A stretch of DNA of 64,000 nt, from the NCBI GenBank assembly GCA_025359205.1, contig JANYHD010000039.1, forward strand, positions 16,292 to 80,291. Direction: 5' to 3'. Within the stretch, counting starts at the first letter, position 1. Every line of letters begins with the position of its first letter. The position numbers and the translations under genes were made by a program. Shown here one piece after another: positions 35,298 through 43,918 of this stretch. The stretch comes from Gammaproteobacteria bacterium. GTDB taxonomy: Bacteria > Pseudomonadota > Gammaproteobacteria > Steroidobacterales > Steroidobacteraceae. The notes under the pieces were generated by a model. The model ran no database searches. It was given only the letters and a program-made list of their open reading frames with translations, and had not been told where the DNA came from.

Positions 35298-37580
35298 GTG
35301 AGTCCATCCCGCCTGGCCAGTCTGGCCGCCCTGTCCTGGTTTGCGGCCGGCAGCGTCCACGCGATCACGATCGACGGCCGCCTCGACGAGCCCGTGTGGC
35401 GCCAGGCCCAGAGCTTCACGGACTTTCGCGTTACCGAGCCCCTCACCCGGGCGCCAGCCGCGCACGCCACCGAGCTGCTGATTCTGCCGTTGCCGGACGC
35501 GTTGTACGTCGGCATGCGCGCCGAGCATCCGCCGGACCAGCGTACGCACGGGCATTCGCCTCGCGACGCGCCGAACATGGACGCGGATCCTGCGATCCTG
35601 GTCATCGATTTCGAGGGCCAGGGCAAGACCGCCTACGAATTCACCGTCACCATCAGCGGTTCGAAGCGCGACAGCATCATCCTCAACCAGTCCGACCTGT
35701 CGCGCGACTGGGATGCCGACTGGACCGCGCAGACCAGCGAAGACGCGCACGGCTGGAGTGCGGAATGGCGCATTCCCTGGTCGACCGCGCCCGAGGGCAC
35801 GGTGCGCGACGGCAAGCGCACCATTGGCGTATACGCGGCGCGCTACATCAAGCGCGAGTCGGTGCGTTACGCCTTTCCCGCGATCGAACTGCTCGGGGCC
35901 AACTTCGTGCGCGACTTCAAGCACATCGAGATACCGCATTACAACGCACCGACGCTCGACCTGTATCCCTATGCTTCGGTCACTCACGACACGCTAAGGG
36001 GCGCCACGCGTGGCCGTGCCGGCTTCGACCTGTTCTGGAAACCGAACGGGCGCAACCAGGTATCCGCGGCCGTGAACCCGGATTTCGGGCAGGTCGAGAG
36101 CGACGACCTGGTGGTCAATTTCTCCGCGATCGAGACCTTCTTCGAGGAGAAGCGGCCGTTCTTCACGCAGGGCCAGCAACTGTTCGATCTGCGCATGAGC
36201 ACGCTGGGAATCGATGTCAGCGACCGCCTGGTCAACACGCGTCGCATCGGCGCCGCTCCCGACGCCGGTGCGGAAGGTGCGAGCGACATCCTGGCAGCGG
36301 CCAAGTACACGGGCATCAGCGGCGACCACGAGTACGGCGTGTTCGGGGCCCAGGAGCGCGATTCCCTGCTCGCGCAGGGACGGAGCTTCCTGGTCGGACG
36401 CTGGCGCCACGTGCACAGCGATTTCAGCCTGGGCTACCTCGGCACTGCCACGCGCCATCCGACGCTGGGCCGCGACGCCTATGTGCACGCCGCCGACCTG
36501 AACTGGCGGCCTGCTCCCGGCCTCGCGCTCACCGGTCTCGCGTTGCTGTCCGACATCCACGCCAGCACGGCCGGCGGCAGCGTAACCGGCGGCAGCGCAA
36601 CCGGCGGCAGCGCGCGCGGCTACGGCGGCTGGGCCCGGCTCGACTACCAACCCGGCGGCCGCTGGCAACACCAGTTGAGTGCCAGCTGGTTCGACCGGCG
36701 GCTGGACTTCAACGACCTGGGCTACCAGATACGCGCCGATCTTGCCGAAGTGAAGACCGACAGCCAGCTGTTCATCCGCCAGTATCGCCACGGTTCGATC
36801 GCCGACAACGGCTACTGGCATCTAGCCCTCGACTACCCCTACACCTCGCATGGCGAGCGGCTGGTGGCGACCGACGAGTTCGGCCACTACTTCCAGTGGC
36901 GCAGCGGCGCGGGCAGTTACCTCTTCTACCTCCACGAGTGGCCGGGCTTCGACGACCTGCTGACGCGCGGCAACGGGAGCCTGCGCATGCCTGCGCGGCA
37001 CAACTGGGGCATCGACTACCAGAGCGCGATACACGGCCGCTTCCGTTTCTATGCGGCTGCCTACGCAAAGGAGCAGGGCTTCACCTCCTACACGCACGAG
37101 TTGCAGCTCAAGCCGAAGTTCTTCGTGAACGACGACCTGAGCCTGGAGCTCATTCTCGACTATGCCGACAGTCCGAACTGGCTGATCTGGGTCGCGGGCC
37201 GGCAGGTCGGCATCTATCGCCGACAGGAGCTCAGCTCAAGCTTCGGCGCCAACTGGTATCCGACCTCGCGGCAGGAGCTGCGCCTGCGCATGCAGTGGGT
37301 AGGCCTGGCGGCACAAGCCCGCCAGGCCTACAACCTCGCCGCCGACGGCACGCCCGAGCCGGTTGGCGTGGTGCCAATCGACTTCACCGTCAGCACGCTG
37401 GGCCTGCAGCTGCGCTACCGCTACGAGTTTCATCCGCTCTCAGATCTGTACGTGGTCTACAGCCGCGGCGGTGACGGCTCGCTCGCCGACCGCAGCGAGA
37501 CGCTGCGCGAGCAGTTCACGCGCGCCTGGAACCAGACCGATACCAGCCTACTGTTCGTCAAGCTGCGCTACAGGATCTAG
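35298..37580 (+). CDS. DUF5916 outer-membrane-type protein with CBM9-like domain
   Basis: A 760-residue exported protein. The start is GTG at 35298, supported by AAGGGG 7 bases upstream and by the signal peptide (SPSRLASLAALSWFAAGSVH, cleavage before ITIDGR). A carbohydrate-binding-module-9-like domain (ITIDGRLDEPVW, about residues 24-215) is followed by the DUF5916 region (SVTHDTLRG to the end), rich in amphipathic beta strands ending in aromatic or basic residues (LFVKLRYRI), consistent with an outer-membrane barrel. The motif NPDFGQVESDD and FFEEKRPFFTQG are typical of the family. A short Gly-Gly-Ser repeat at about residues 428-442 is encoded by a 12-base repeat (36575-36616). Function unknown. 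Confidence 0.85.
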   Translation: MSPSRLASLAALSWFAAGSVHAITIDGRLDEPVWRQAQSFTDFRVTEPLTRAPAAHATELLILPLPDALYVGMRAEHPPDQRTHGHSPRDAPNMDADPAILVIDFEGQGKTAYEFTVTISGSKRDSIILNQSDLSRDWDADWTAQTSEDAHGWSAEWRIPWSTAPEGTVRDGKRTIGVYAARYIKRESVRYAFPAIELLGANFVRDFKHIEIPHYNAPTLDLYPYASVTHDTLRGATRGRAGFDLFWKPNGRNQVSAAVNPDFGQVESDDLVVNFSAIETFFEEKRPFFTQGQQLFDLRMSTLGIDVSDRLVNTRRIGAAPDAGAEGASDILAAAKYTGISGDHEYGVFGAQERDSLLAQGRSFLVGRWRHVHSDFSLGYLGTATRHPTLGRDAYVHAADLNWRPAPGLALTGLALLSDIHASTAGGSVTGGSATGGSARGYGGWARLDYQPGGRWQHQLSASWFDRRLDFNDLGYQIRADLAEVKTDSQLFIRQYRHGSIADNGYWHLALDYPYTSHGERLVATDEFGHYFQWRSGAGSYLFYLHEWPGFDDLLTRGNGSLRMPARHNWGIDYQSAIHGRFRFYAAAYAKEQGFTSYTHELQLKPKFFVNDDLSLELILDYADSPNWLIWVAGRQVGIYRRQELSSSFGANWYPTSRQELRLRMQWVGLAAQARQAYNLAADGTPEPVGVVPIDFTVSTLGLQLRYRYEFHPLSDLYVVYSRGGDGSLADRSETLREQFTRAWNQTDTSLLFVKLRYRI

Positions 37581-37582
37581 CC

Positions 37583-37723
37583 ATGTCACACTTATATGAC
37601 GATCACCACCGTGCCTGGCAGCGCCGCTTCGATACCAAGCGCCTCGCCGATCGCCTCGAGCAGCGGCTGTACCGCGAACGGCCTACGCTGGTGGGCGCCG
37701 AAACCGCCGGCGCAGCGCGATGA
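37583..37723 (+). pseudogene. N-terminal fragment of a PPOX-family FMN-binding protein gene
   Basis: A 46-codon frame, MSHLYDDHHRAWQRRFDTKR followed by LADRLEQRL, closely resembles the N-terminus of pyridoxamine-5'-phosphate-oxidase-like FMN-binding proteins of about 200 residues, which continue with a beta-barrel that is absent here. After about codon 33 the sequence loses resemblance and runs into a stop at 37721-37723, inside the 3' end of the convergent DUF1648 gene. It starts 2 bases after the DUF5916 stop. I read it as a truncated remnant left by a deletion. Recognition is by eye from a short stretch. Confidence 0.5.
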
Positions 37724-38186
37724 TCCACACGATCACGGCCAGCAGGTAGGCGCCGAGGAAGATGCTGAAGCGGGTGTTGTCCAGCGAGGGCGGCACCACC
37801 GCGTTCGCGCTGACGACCAGCCAGTGCACGCCGCACAGGAATACGACGAGCAGCAATCCGAAGCAGCGCATGTGGCGCAGCAGGAACTCAATGGTCTGGC
37901 CGCGCTGGGCCGCGGATAGCCAATGCTCGCGGTTTGGCAGGTTGATGCGCGCGTTGGGCGAGCTGAGTACCCGCTCCAGCGCAAAATTCACCAGCCACGG
38001 CAACAGCACCACGAATGCCAGCATGAAGCGCAGGTACGTGGAGTGCGTCATGTAGCCATTCGGTTCGCCCGTGGGACCAAAATGCGTCGCCACCACCGCT
38101 GGCAGGCGCTCGCTGGTCTGCCAGATGAACAGCGCCGCCAACGCCAGGGCCAGTAGCAACAGCGGCGAAGTCGAGGATCGCTTCAT
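37683..38186 (-). CDS. DUF1648-like membrane protein
   Basis: A 167-residue membrane protein with four hydrophobic segments (about residues 8-25, 50-70, 105-125 and 140-160). The short LPAVVATHFGPTGEPNGYMT segment after the first helix matches the DUF1648 signature (LP..V..HFG..G.P.G), found in SdpI-related and other small membrane proteins of unknown function. Its start overlaps the stop of the carbonic anhydrase gene by 4 bases, so the two are co-transcribed. Its 3' end overlaps the fragment at 37583-37723, suggesting a deletion joined these sequences. Confidence 0.75.
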   Translation of the reverse strand: MKRSSTSPLLLLALALAALFIWQTSERLPAVVATHFGPTGEPNGYMTHSTYLRFMLAFVVLLPWLVNFALERVLSSPNARINLPNREHWLSAAQRGQTIEFLLRHMRCFGLLLVVFLCGVHWLVVSANAVVPPSLDNTRFSIFLGAYLLAVIVWIIALRRRFRRPPA

Positions 38187-38830
38187 TCACCCACCGCGGC
38201 GATCGCAGTGTGGTACACGGCCTGCGGATCCTGCGTCTCCACCACCGTCGTGTTCAGGTCGCGCAGCAGGCCGTCCTGCAGCCCATAGACCCAGCCGTGG
38301 ATGGCGAGCTCCTGGCCGCGCTCCCAGGCATCGCGCACGATCGTCGTCTGGCACACATGCGCCACCTGCTCGATCACGTTGAGCTCGCAGAGCCGATCTC
38401 CGGCCGCCGCGTCGGCACCGCCCGCGGCGAGGCGATGCTCGTGCTTCTGGCGCACGTCCTGCACGTGGCGCAGCCAGTTGTCGGAGAGGCCGATGCGCTC
38501 GCGCCGGAACGCGGCGCGCACGCCGCTGCAGCCGTAATGGCCGCAGACGATGATGTGGCGCACCTTCAGGATATCGACCGCAAACTGCATCACCGACAGA
38601 CAGTTCAGGTCAGTGTGCACCACGAGATTCGCGACGTTGCGGTGGACGAACAGCTCGCCAGGCAGGAGCCCGACGATTTCATTGGCCGGCACGCGGCTGT
38701 CGGAACAGCCGATCCACAGGTACTCGGGCGACTGCTGGCGCGACAGCTTCTCGAAGAACTGCGGATCCTGCGCCCGGATGCGCTCCGCCCAGGCGCGATT
38801 GTTGTCGAACAGCTGGCGTAGATTGCGCAT
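38183..38830 (-). CDS. can: Beta-carbonic anhydrase
   Basis: A 215-residue zinc enzyme interconverting CO2 and bicarbonate. Zinc ligands are at the E. coli Can positions: Cys42 and Asp44 in GCSDSRVP, His98 and Cys101 in CGHYGCSG. The start at 38830 (MRNLRQLFDNNRAWAERI) matches the family, so an upstream ATG at 38893 is rejected. Length is normal, and cytoplasmic location is expected. It heads a two-gene unit with the DUF1648 protein and is divergent from the M13 peptidase gene by 136 bases. Confidence 0.96.
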   Translation of the reverse strand: MRNLRQLFDNNRAWAERIRAQDPQFFEKLSRQQSPEYLWIGCSDSRVPANEIVGLLPGELFVHRNVANLVVHTDLNCLSVMQFAVDILKVRHIIVCGHYGCSGVRAAFRRERIGLSDNWLRHVQDVRQKHEHRLAAGGADAAAGDRLCELNVIEQVAHVCQTTIVRDAWERGQELAIHGWVYGLQDGLLRDLNTTVVETQDPQAVYHTAIAAVGE

Positions 38831-38966
38831 GCAGGCCCATGTCTCACAAAACCGGTGTCGGCACTGTAACAGGAGGGCCGCCTTTACTGCCACGCACTGG
38901 CGGCCGGACGTGCTGCCTCAGTATAGTTGCCGCTATCGCAATCCGGCCACGCCGAGGAGCTCCGCC

Positions 38967-41018
38967 ATGTACGGTCGCACAATCACGTTATTCGCCAGCG
39001 CGCTGCTGTTTTCGGCACTCGTGGCAGGCGGACCGCTCTATCCGCCCGCGGGCCTCGACCTGTCTGCCGTGGACACGACGACGCGCCCGGGCGATGATTT
39101 CTTCCAGCACAGCAACGGTGCCTGGCTCGATCACATCGCGATTCCGGCCGACAAGCCGTTCATTACCGAGGCTCAGCGGGTGCGCGATCTCACCGAGGCG
39201 CAGCTGCATGAGATCATCGACGCGGCCGCAGCGGGCGTTGCGCACCAGCCCATGACGCTCGAGGGCAAGGTCGGCGCCTTCTACAAGGCCTTCATGAACG
39301 ATCCACGCCGCGAAGCGCTCGGCCTGCGCCCGATTGAGCCCGAGCTCGGCGCCGTGCGCGGCAGCAAGACGCGTACGCAGCTGGCCGCGATCATGGGCAA
39401 GTCGATGGCGGGCTTTGGCGGCAGCCTGTTCGCCATCAATATCGATGCGGACCTCAAGAACACCGCCCGCTATGCCGTGTACCTGTCGCAGTCGGGACTG
39501 TCGCTTCCCGATCGGGACTACTACCTCAACCCGGAATTCGCCAAGGAGAAGGCTGCACTGCGCGACTACGCAGCCCGGCTCCTGACGCTCGCGCACTGGC
39601 CGGCGCCGCAGGCCAACGCCAATGCGATCCTCTCGCTCGAGAGCCGCATCGCCGCCGCCAGTTGGACCAAGGCGCAGCAACGGGACCTGCCCAAGACCTA
39701 CAACCCCTACACGCCAGGTGATCTGCAGGCCTTTGCGCCCGGCTTCGCCTGGGCTGAGTTTCTCAAGGGCGCCGGGCTTGGCGGCAAACAGCGGGTCATC
39801 GTCTCCGAGCTGAGCGCCTTTCCGCAGCTCGCGCAGATTTTCGCCGACACCAGCCTCGACACGCTGCGCGCCTGGGCCGCCTACATGACGCTGGATACTG
39901 CCGCGCCCTACCTGGACCGCACCTTCGCCGATGCGCGCTTCGCGTTCCGCGACCAGATGTTGCTCGGCATCAAGCAGCGGCCGGAGCGCTGGAAGGAAGG
40001 GGTGAAGGCGGTCTCCGGCGGCGACTGTCTTGGGGGCGGTGAGTGTTTTGGCACGCTGAACTGGGCCGTGGGGCAACTCTACACCGCGCGCAATTTTCCG
40101 GCCGCCACGAAGGCGGGCATCCAGGTGCTGGTCGCCGAGCTGATGGCCGCGTACCACAGGCGCATCGAACATCTGGACTGGATGGGACCCGAAACGCGCG
40201 CCGAGGCGCTGCGCAAACTCGACACCTATGTCGTCAAGGTCGGCTATCCCGACAAGCCGCGCGACTACTCAGCCGTCGTCGTCCGCGATGACGACGTAGT
40301 AGGCAACGTGCGGCGCGCCGCCGCCGCGGACTGGCAATTCCTCGTGGGCCGGAGCGATGGATCCGTGGATACCAGCGATTGGGCCATGACCCCGCAGACC
40401 ATGGACGCGTACAACGGCTCGCTGCGCGACATCGTATTTCCGGCGGCGATACTGCAGGCGCCGTACTTCGACATCAACGCCGATCCCGCCGTCAACTACG
40501 GCGGCATCGGCGCCATCATCGGTCACGAACTCACGCACGGCTTCGATGACCAGGGCCGCACGCTCGACGCCAGCGGCGCGCTGCGCGACTGGTGGACGGC
40601 CGCCGACGCGGCGGCCTTCAAGGAACGCTCAGGCAAGCTCGGCGCGCAGTACGCCACGTACGAACCCGTGGCTGGCCTGCACATCAAGCCGGACCTGACG
40701 ATGGGCGAGAATCTCGCGGACCTCGGCGGAGTCGCGATCGCGCTCGACGCTTACCACGCCTCGCTCCACGGCGTTGCAGCGCCGGTCATCGATGGACTCA
40801 CCGGCGACCAGCGCTTCTTCCGCGCCTATGCGCAGAGCTGGCGCGGCAAGGGGCGCGATGATTACATCCGCCAGCTCACCACCAGCGACCCGCACTCGTA
40901 TCGCAAGTACCGCGTCAACGGCGTGGTGCGCAACATCGATGCCTGGTACGAGGCATTCAACGTGCAGCCGAGCGACAAGCTGTATGTCGAACCGGAAAAG
41001 AGGGCGCGCATATGGTAA
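38967..41018 (+). CDS. M13-family zinc metallopeptidase (neprilysin/PepO type)
   Basis: A 683-residue exported peptidase cleaving small peptides. The start at 38967 has a GAGGAG ribosome site 7 bases upstream and leads into a signal peptide (MYGRTITLFASALLFSALVA). M13_N covers about residues 45-430: DDFFQHSNGAWLD is its typical opening. The catalytic domain has IIGHELTHGFDDQG (HExxH near residue 520) and the third zinc ligand in GENLADLGG, and ends near the family-typical VEPEKRARIW, slightly shortened compared with the usual ..W tail. Its 3' end overlaps the following reductase gene by 7 bases. Confidence 0.94.
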   Translation: MYGRTITLFASALLFSALVAGGPLYPPAGLDLSAVDTTTRPGDDFFQHSNGAWLDHIAIPADKPFITEAQRVRDLTEAQLHEIIDAAAAGVAHQPMTLEGKVGAFYKAFMNDPRREALGLRPIEPELGAVRGSKTRTQLAAIMGKSMAGFGGSLFAINIDADLKNTARYAVYLSQSGLSLPDRDYYLNPEFAKEKAALRDYAARLLTLAHWPAPQANANAILSLESRIAAASWTKAQQRDLPKTYNPYTPGDLQAFAPGFAWAEFLKGAGLGGKQRVIVSELSAFPQLAQIFADTSLDTLRAWAAYMTLDTAAPYLDRTFADARFAFRDQMLLGIKQRPERWKEGVKAVSGGDCLGGGECFGTLNWAVGQLYTARNFPAATKAGIQVLVAELMAAYHRRIEHLDWMGPETRAEALRKLDTYVVKVGYPDKPRDYSAVVVRDDDVVGNVRRAAAADWQFLVGRSDGSVDTSDWAMTPQTMDAYNGSLRDIVFPAAILQAPYFDINADPAVNYGGIGAIIGHELTHGFDDQGRTLDASGALRDWWTAADAAAFKERSGKLGAQYATYEPVAGLHIKPDLTMGENLADLGGVAIALDAYHASLHGVAAPVIDGLTGDQRFFRAYAQSWRGKGRDDYIRQLTTSDPHSYRKYRVNGVVRNIDAWYEAFNVQPSDKLYVEPEKRARIW

Positions 41019-41602
41019 GCAAGCGCATCACGATCATCGACGGGCACCCAGACTCGGACCAGTTGCACTATGTGCATGCGCTTGCCGATGCCTACGAGCG
41101 CGGCGCAAGGGAAGCGGGTCACGAAGTGCGGCGCATCGCGGTTGCCGACCTGAAGCTGCCGCTGCTGCGCAGCGCGCGCGATTTCCAGTCCGGCAAGCCG
41201 AGCGCGGCGGTACGCCGCTGCCAGGAAGAACTAGCCTGGGCGCAGCATTGGGTCATCCTCTACCCGCTCTGGCTCGGTTCGATGCCGGCGATGCTCAAGG
41301 GATTCTTCGAGCAAGTGGCGCGCCCTGGTTTCGCATTCAGCGCCGCGCGCGGCGGCGAACGTGCGCACCGGCTACTCGTCGGCCGGTCCGCGCACGTGTT
41401 TGTAACCATGGGGATGCCTGGGTTCTTCTACCGCTGGTACTACCGTTCGCACAGCCTCAAGAGCCTGGAGCGGAATATCCTCGCGTTCATCGGCATAGCG
41501 CCGGTGCGCTCGAGCATCGTCGGCATGGTTGAGGGCGTCAGCGCCGCGGTGCGGAAGAAATGGCTGCTGCGAGCACGCGCACTGGGCACGCGCGCCGCCT
41601 GA
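41012..41602 (+). CDS. Flavodoxin-fold NAD(P)H-dependent oxidoreductase
   Basis: A 196-residue FMN or FAD flavoprotein of the NAD(P)H-quinone-oxidoreductase/MdaB-KefF type. RITIIDGHPDSDQLHYVHALA is the phosphate-binding start, WVILYPLWLGSMPAMLKGFFEQV is the conserved flavin and substrate region, and GMPGFFYRWYYRSHSL follows near residue 136. Such enzymes reduce quinones or protect against electrophiles. It overlaps the M13 gene by 7 bases and is thus translationally coupled to it. Confidence 0.87.
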   Translation: MVSKRITIIDGHPDSDQLHYVHALADAYERGAREAGHEVRRIAVADLKLPLLRSARDFQSGKPSAAVRRCQEELAWAQHWVILYPLWLGSMPAMLKGFFEQVARPGFAFSAARGGERAHRLLVGRSAHVFVTMGMPGFFYRWYYRSHSLKSLERNILAFIGIAPVRSSIVGMVEGVSAAVRKKWLLRARALGTRAA

Positions 41603-41641
41603 AAGTGGCCGGCAGCCATCGCGCGAGTGTAAACCTGTCCT

Positions 41642-41672
41642 AGGGCACGCCCGCCGTCAGGGCACGCCCGCC
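41642..41672. repeat. 17-base tandem duplication at a gene end
   Basis: AGGGCACGCCCGCC occurs at 41642-41655 and again at 41659-41672, a 17-base step that spans the stop codon of the adjacent minus-strand gene. It looks like a small slippage duplication. Confidence 0.7.
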
Positions 41673-42028
41673 ATGCGGTCGTGCGCGACGAAGAACTTGC
41701 GCGCCAGCGCCACGAGCTGGCCATCACTGGGATGATCGACAGTTTCCCAGCCGGCAATACGTGGCACGAGTGCAGGCCGATGCTTGTCGAGGTAGTGACG
41801 AAAATCGGCCTGCGCCTTGTGCGAGCCGGTCACCAGCACTTCCTTGATGTCCGTCAGCGCATCGCAGACCTCGCCGAAGAACTCGTGCTCGGTGCGCACC
41901 TTGCTGCCGTGCTGGCGCGTATGGTGAATGTGAGCCTTGATCTTTTGCACCTGCGTCGAATCGGACTCCAGGTGCATGACCTGTGCGTGCTGGTGATCGA
42001 CCCACAAAATTGCGTGCAGATTCGACAT
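41657..42028 (-). CDS. eRF1-like 'translational machinery' small protein
   Basis: A 123-residue protein (MSNLHAILWVDHQHAQVMHL) of a small group annotated as translational machinery protein, related to bacterial release-factor eRF1-like domains. The conserved part is EVLVTGSHKAQADFRHYLDK followed by HRPALVPRIAGWETVDHPSD. There is no enzyme motif; the role is unknown, although relatives are suspected to act at ribosomes under stress. It is a single-gene unit with 90 bases to the next gene. Its stop codon lies within a 17-base tandem duplication. Confidence 0.75.
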   Translation of the reverse strand: MSNLHAILWVDHQHAQVMHLESDSTQVQKIKAHIHHTRQHGSKVRTEHEFFGEVCDALTDIKEVLVTGSHKAQADFRHYLDKHRPALVPRIAGWETVDHPSDGQLVALARKFFVAHDRMAGVP

Positions 42029-42118
42029 GGACCCACTCCCGGAAGTTTCGAGATTCGCGTTTCAGTATAGACTTGGCCGGAACGCCGCGACGCCGCATCC
42101 CCACGTATTGACAATTGC

Positions 42119-43918
42119 CTACCAGCCCACGGCCGCGCCGTCCTTGCGATGATCGGAGCCGGCGCGGTAGTAGCCTCCGGGCGGCGCCGGTGTGTACAGG
42201 ATGGCCTGGTAGCCCCCCATGTCGTCGCCGTTGCCCTTGACGACCTTGTGCCCACGCGCCGTGAGCTGCGCGCCCACAAGGGCGTAGAGTTGTGACTCCA
42301 TTTCGAGCGTGTTGCTGTCCTGGAAATGCTGGAAGCGCGCCGCATCACTGGCGAGCTGCAGGTTAGCGCCCAGGTCGATCATGTCCACCAGCACCTGCAT
42401 GTGCCCCTGTGCCTGCATGCTCCCGCCCATCAGGCCGAAGGCCATGAGGGGCTTCCCGTCCTTCATCACGAAGGCGGGAATGATCGTGTGGAAGGGGCGC
42501 TTGCGCGGCGCAATGATGTTCGGGCTGGCGGGATCGAGCGAAAACAGCGCGCCCCGATCGTGCAACACGAAGCCGTAGCCTGGCACCGTGATGCCGGAGC
42601 CAAGCGCGTCATAGACACTGTAAATGAGAGACACCATGTTGCCCCAGCGATCGGCAGTGGTGAGGTAGACCGTGCCGCCCTGTTGCTGGTGGTGCGTAGC
42701 CGGCACGGCCGCGTGCGCCGGATCGATGCGTCCGCACTGCGCGGCCGCATAATCCTTCGAGATCAGCTTTTCGACGGGCACACTCGCAAAACGCGGATCG
42801 GCGTTGTAGCGGTTGAGATCGTCGAAGGCGATCTTCTTGGTCTCGACCAGCAGATGCCAGTAGTCAGGCGAAGTCGGCCCCAGCTTCGCGAGCTCGAAGC
42901 CGAGCCGCGGCGCGCAGGCCTCGAGTATGTTCAGCTCCTCGAGCACCGCGAAGCCCTGCCCGTTCGGCGGCAGTTCGTAGACATCGTAGCCGTGGTAGTT
43001 GGTGCTGAGCGGCGTCACCCATTCCGCGTGATAATCGGCGAGGTCCGCCGCAGTCATGGTACCGCCGAGCGCCGTGGATTTCGCGACGATGGCCTTCGCA
43101 ATCTCACCCTTGTAGAACGCGTCGCGGCCATGTTGCTGCAGCGTGCGCAAGGCCCGCGCGAGATTGGCGTTGCGAAAGACGCCGCCGGGAGTGGGCAGGC
43201 TGCCGTGCGAATAGTAGGTGTCGAGCGTGTCGGCGTCCGAACGCACCTGCTTGTTGTAGGTGTAGGTGTCGGCCATCTCCGCGGCCACGCGCTGCGACCA
43301 GGGGAAACCCTGCTCGGCCAGCTCCACCGCCGGCTGCAGGACCTTTTTGAAATCCATGGTGCCGGCGCGGCGCAACAGCTGGTCCCAGCCCTCGACCGCG
43401 CCGGGCACATCGACGGTGAGGATGCCAAACTCGGGCATGCCCGTAGCCGCATCGTAGTCCTTGGCTTTGAGCCGCGCCGGCGTGGCGCCTGTGGCCGCCC
43501 AGCCGCTGGCGTTGATGCCGATGAGCCGGTGCTCTTTCGCCACGTAGACAATCGCGAACATGTCGCCACCGATGCCCGCGCTCTCCGGTTCGACGACATT
43601 GAGTACTGCCGCAGTGGCAATGGCCGCGTCGATTGCGTTGCCGCCCTGCTGCAATATCCGCAAGCCCGCCTGCGCTGCCAGCGGGTGACTGGTACTGACC
43701 ATGCCGTTGCTTGCCATGATTTCCGAGCGGCTTTGCGCCAGCCACCCCTCGGCCCGATCGCCGCGCACGGCGCTGCAGGCCAGTGGCAGTGTGGCGCCGG
43801 ATTGCGCATTGCAGGTCGAGAGCGTAAGCGTTGACTGCGCAGGCAGTCGCGCGGGTGATAGCAACAGACACCAAAGCGCGAGCGCACAGACGCGCTGGGG
43901 AAAGACTGGATTGATCAT
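42119..43918 (-). CDS. Gamma-glutamyltransferase-family protein, exported
   Basis: A 599-residue Ntn-hydrolase precursor with a signal peptide (ALALWCLLLSPARLPAQS). The large subunit begins GMVSTSHPLAAQAGLRILQQGGNAID. The probable catalytic threonine starts the small subunit at GGTVYLTTADRWGN (about residue 404), a variant of the usual TTHFS found in a separate Ggt-like clade whose members may be cephalosporin-acylase-like or act on other gamma-glutamyl compounds. It is clearly distinct from ggt at 20649-22454. It overlaps the S9 peptidase gene by 4 bases, so a joint role in peptide breakdown is likely. Confidence 0.88.
   Translation of the reverse strand: MINPVFPQRVCALALWCLLLSPARLPAQSTLTLSTCNAQSGATLPLACSAVRGDRAEGWLAQSRSEIMASNGMVSTSHPLAAQAGLRILQQGGNAIDAAIATAAVLNVVEPESAGIGGDMFAIVYVAKEHRLIGINASGWAATGATPARLKAKDYDAATGMPEFGILTVDVPGAVEGWDQLLRRAGTMDFKKVLQPAVELAEQGFPWSQRVAAEMADTYTYNKQVRSDADTLDTYYSHGSLPTPGGVFRNANLARALRTLQQHGRDAFYKGEIAKAIVAKSTALGGTMTAADLADYHAEWVTPLSTNYHGYDVYELPPNGQGFAVLEELNILEACAPRLGFELAKLGPTSPDYWHLLVETKKIAFDDLNRYNADPRFASVPVEKLISKDYAAAQCGRIDPAHAAVPATHHQQQGGTVYLTTADRWGNMVSLIYSVYDALGSGITVPGYGFVLHDRGALFSLDPASPNIIAPRKRPFHTIIPAFVMKDGKPLMAFGLMGGSMQAQGHMQVLVDMIDLGANLQLASDAARFQHFQDSNTLEMESQLYALVGAQLTARGHKVVKGNGDDMGGYQAILYTPAPPGGYYRAGSDHRKDGAAVGW

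Noticed and set aside
34241..37474. A 1,077-codon open frame on the plus strand
   Set aside because: It runs antisense through the YdcS-like gene and out of frame through the DUF5916 gene; its composition is Arg/Ala/Gly-rich and no motif is seen. Long spurious frames are expected at this GC content.
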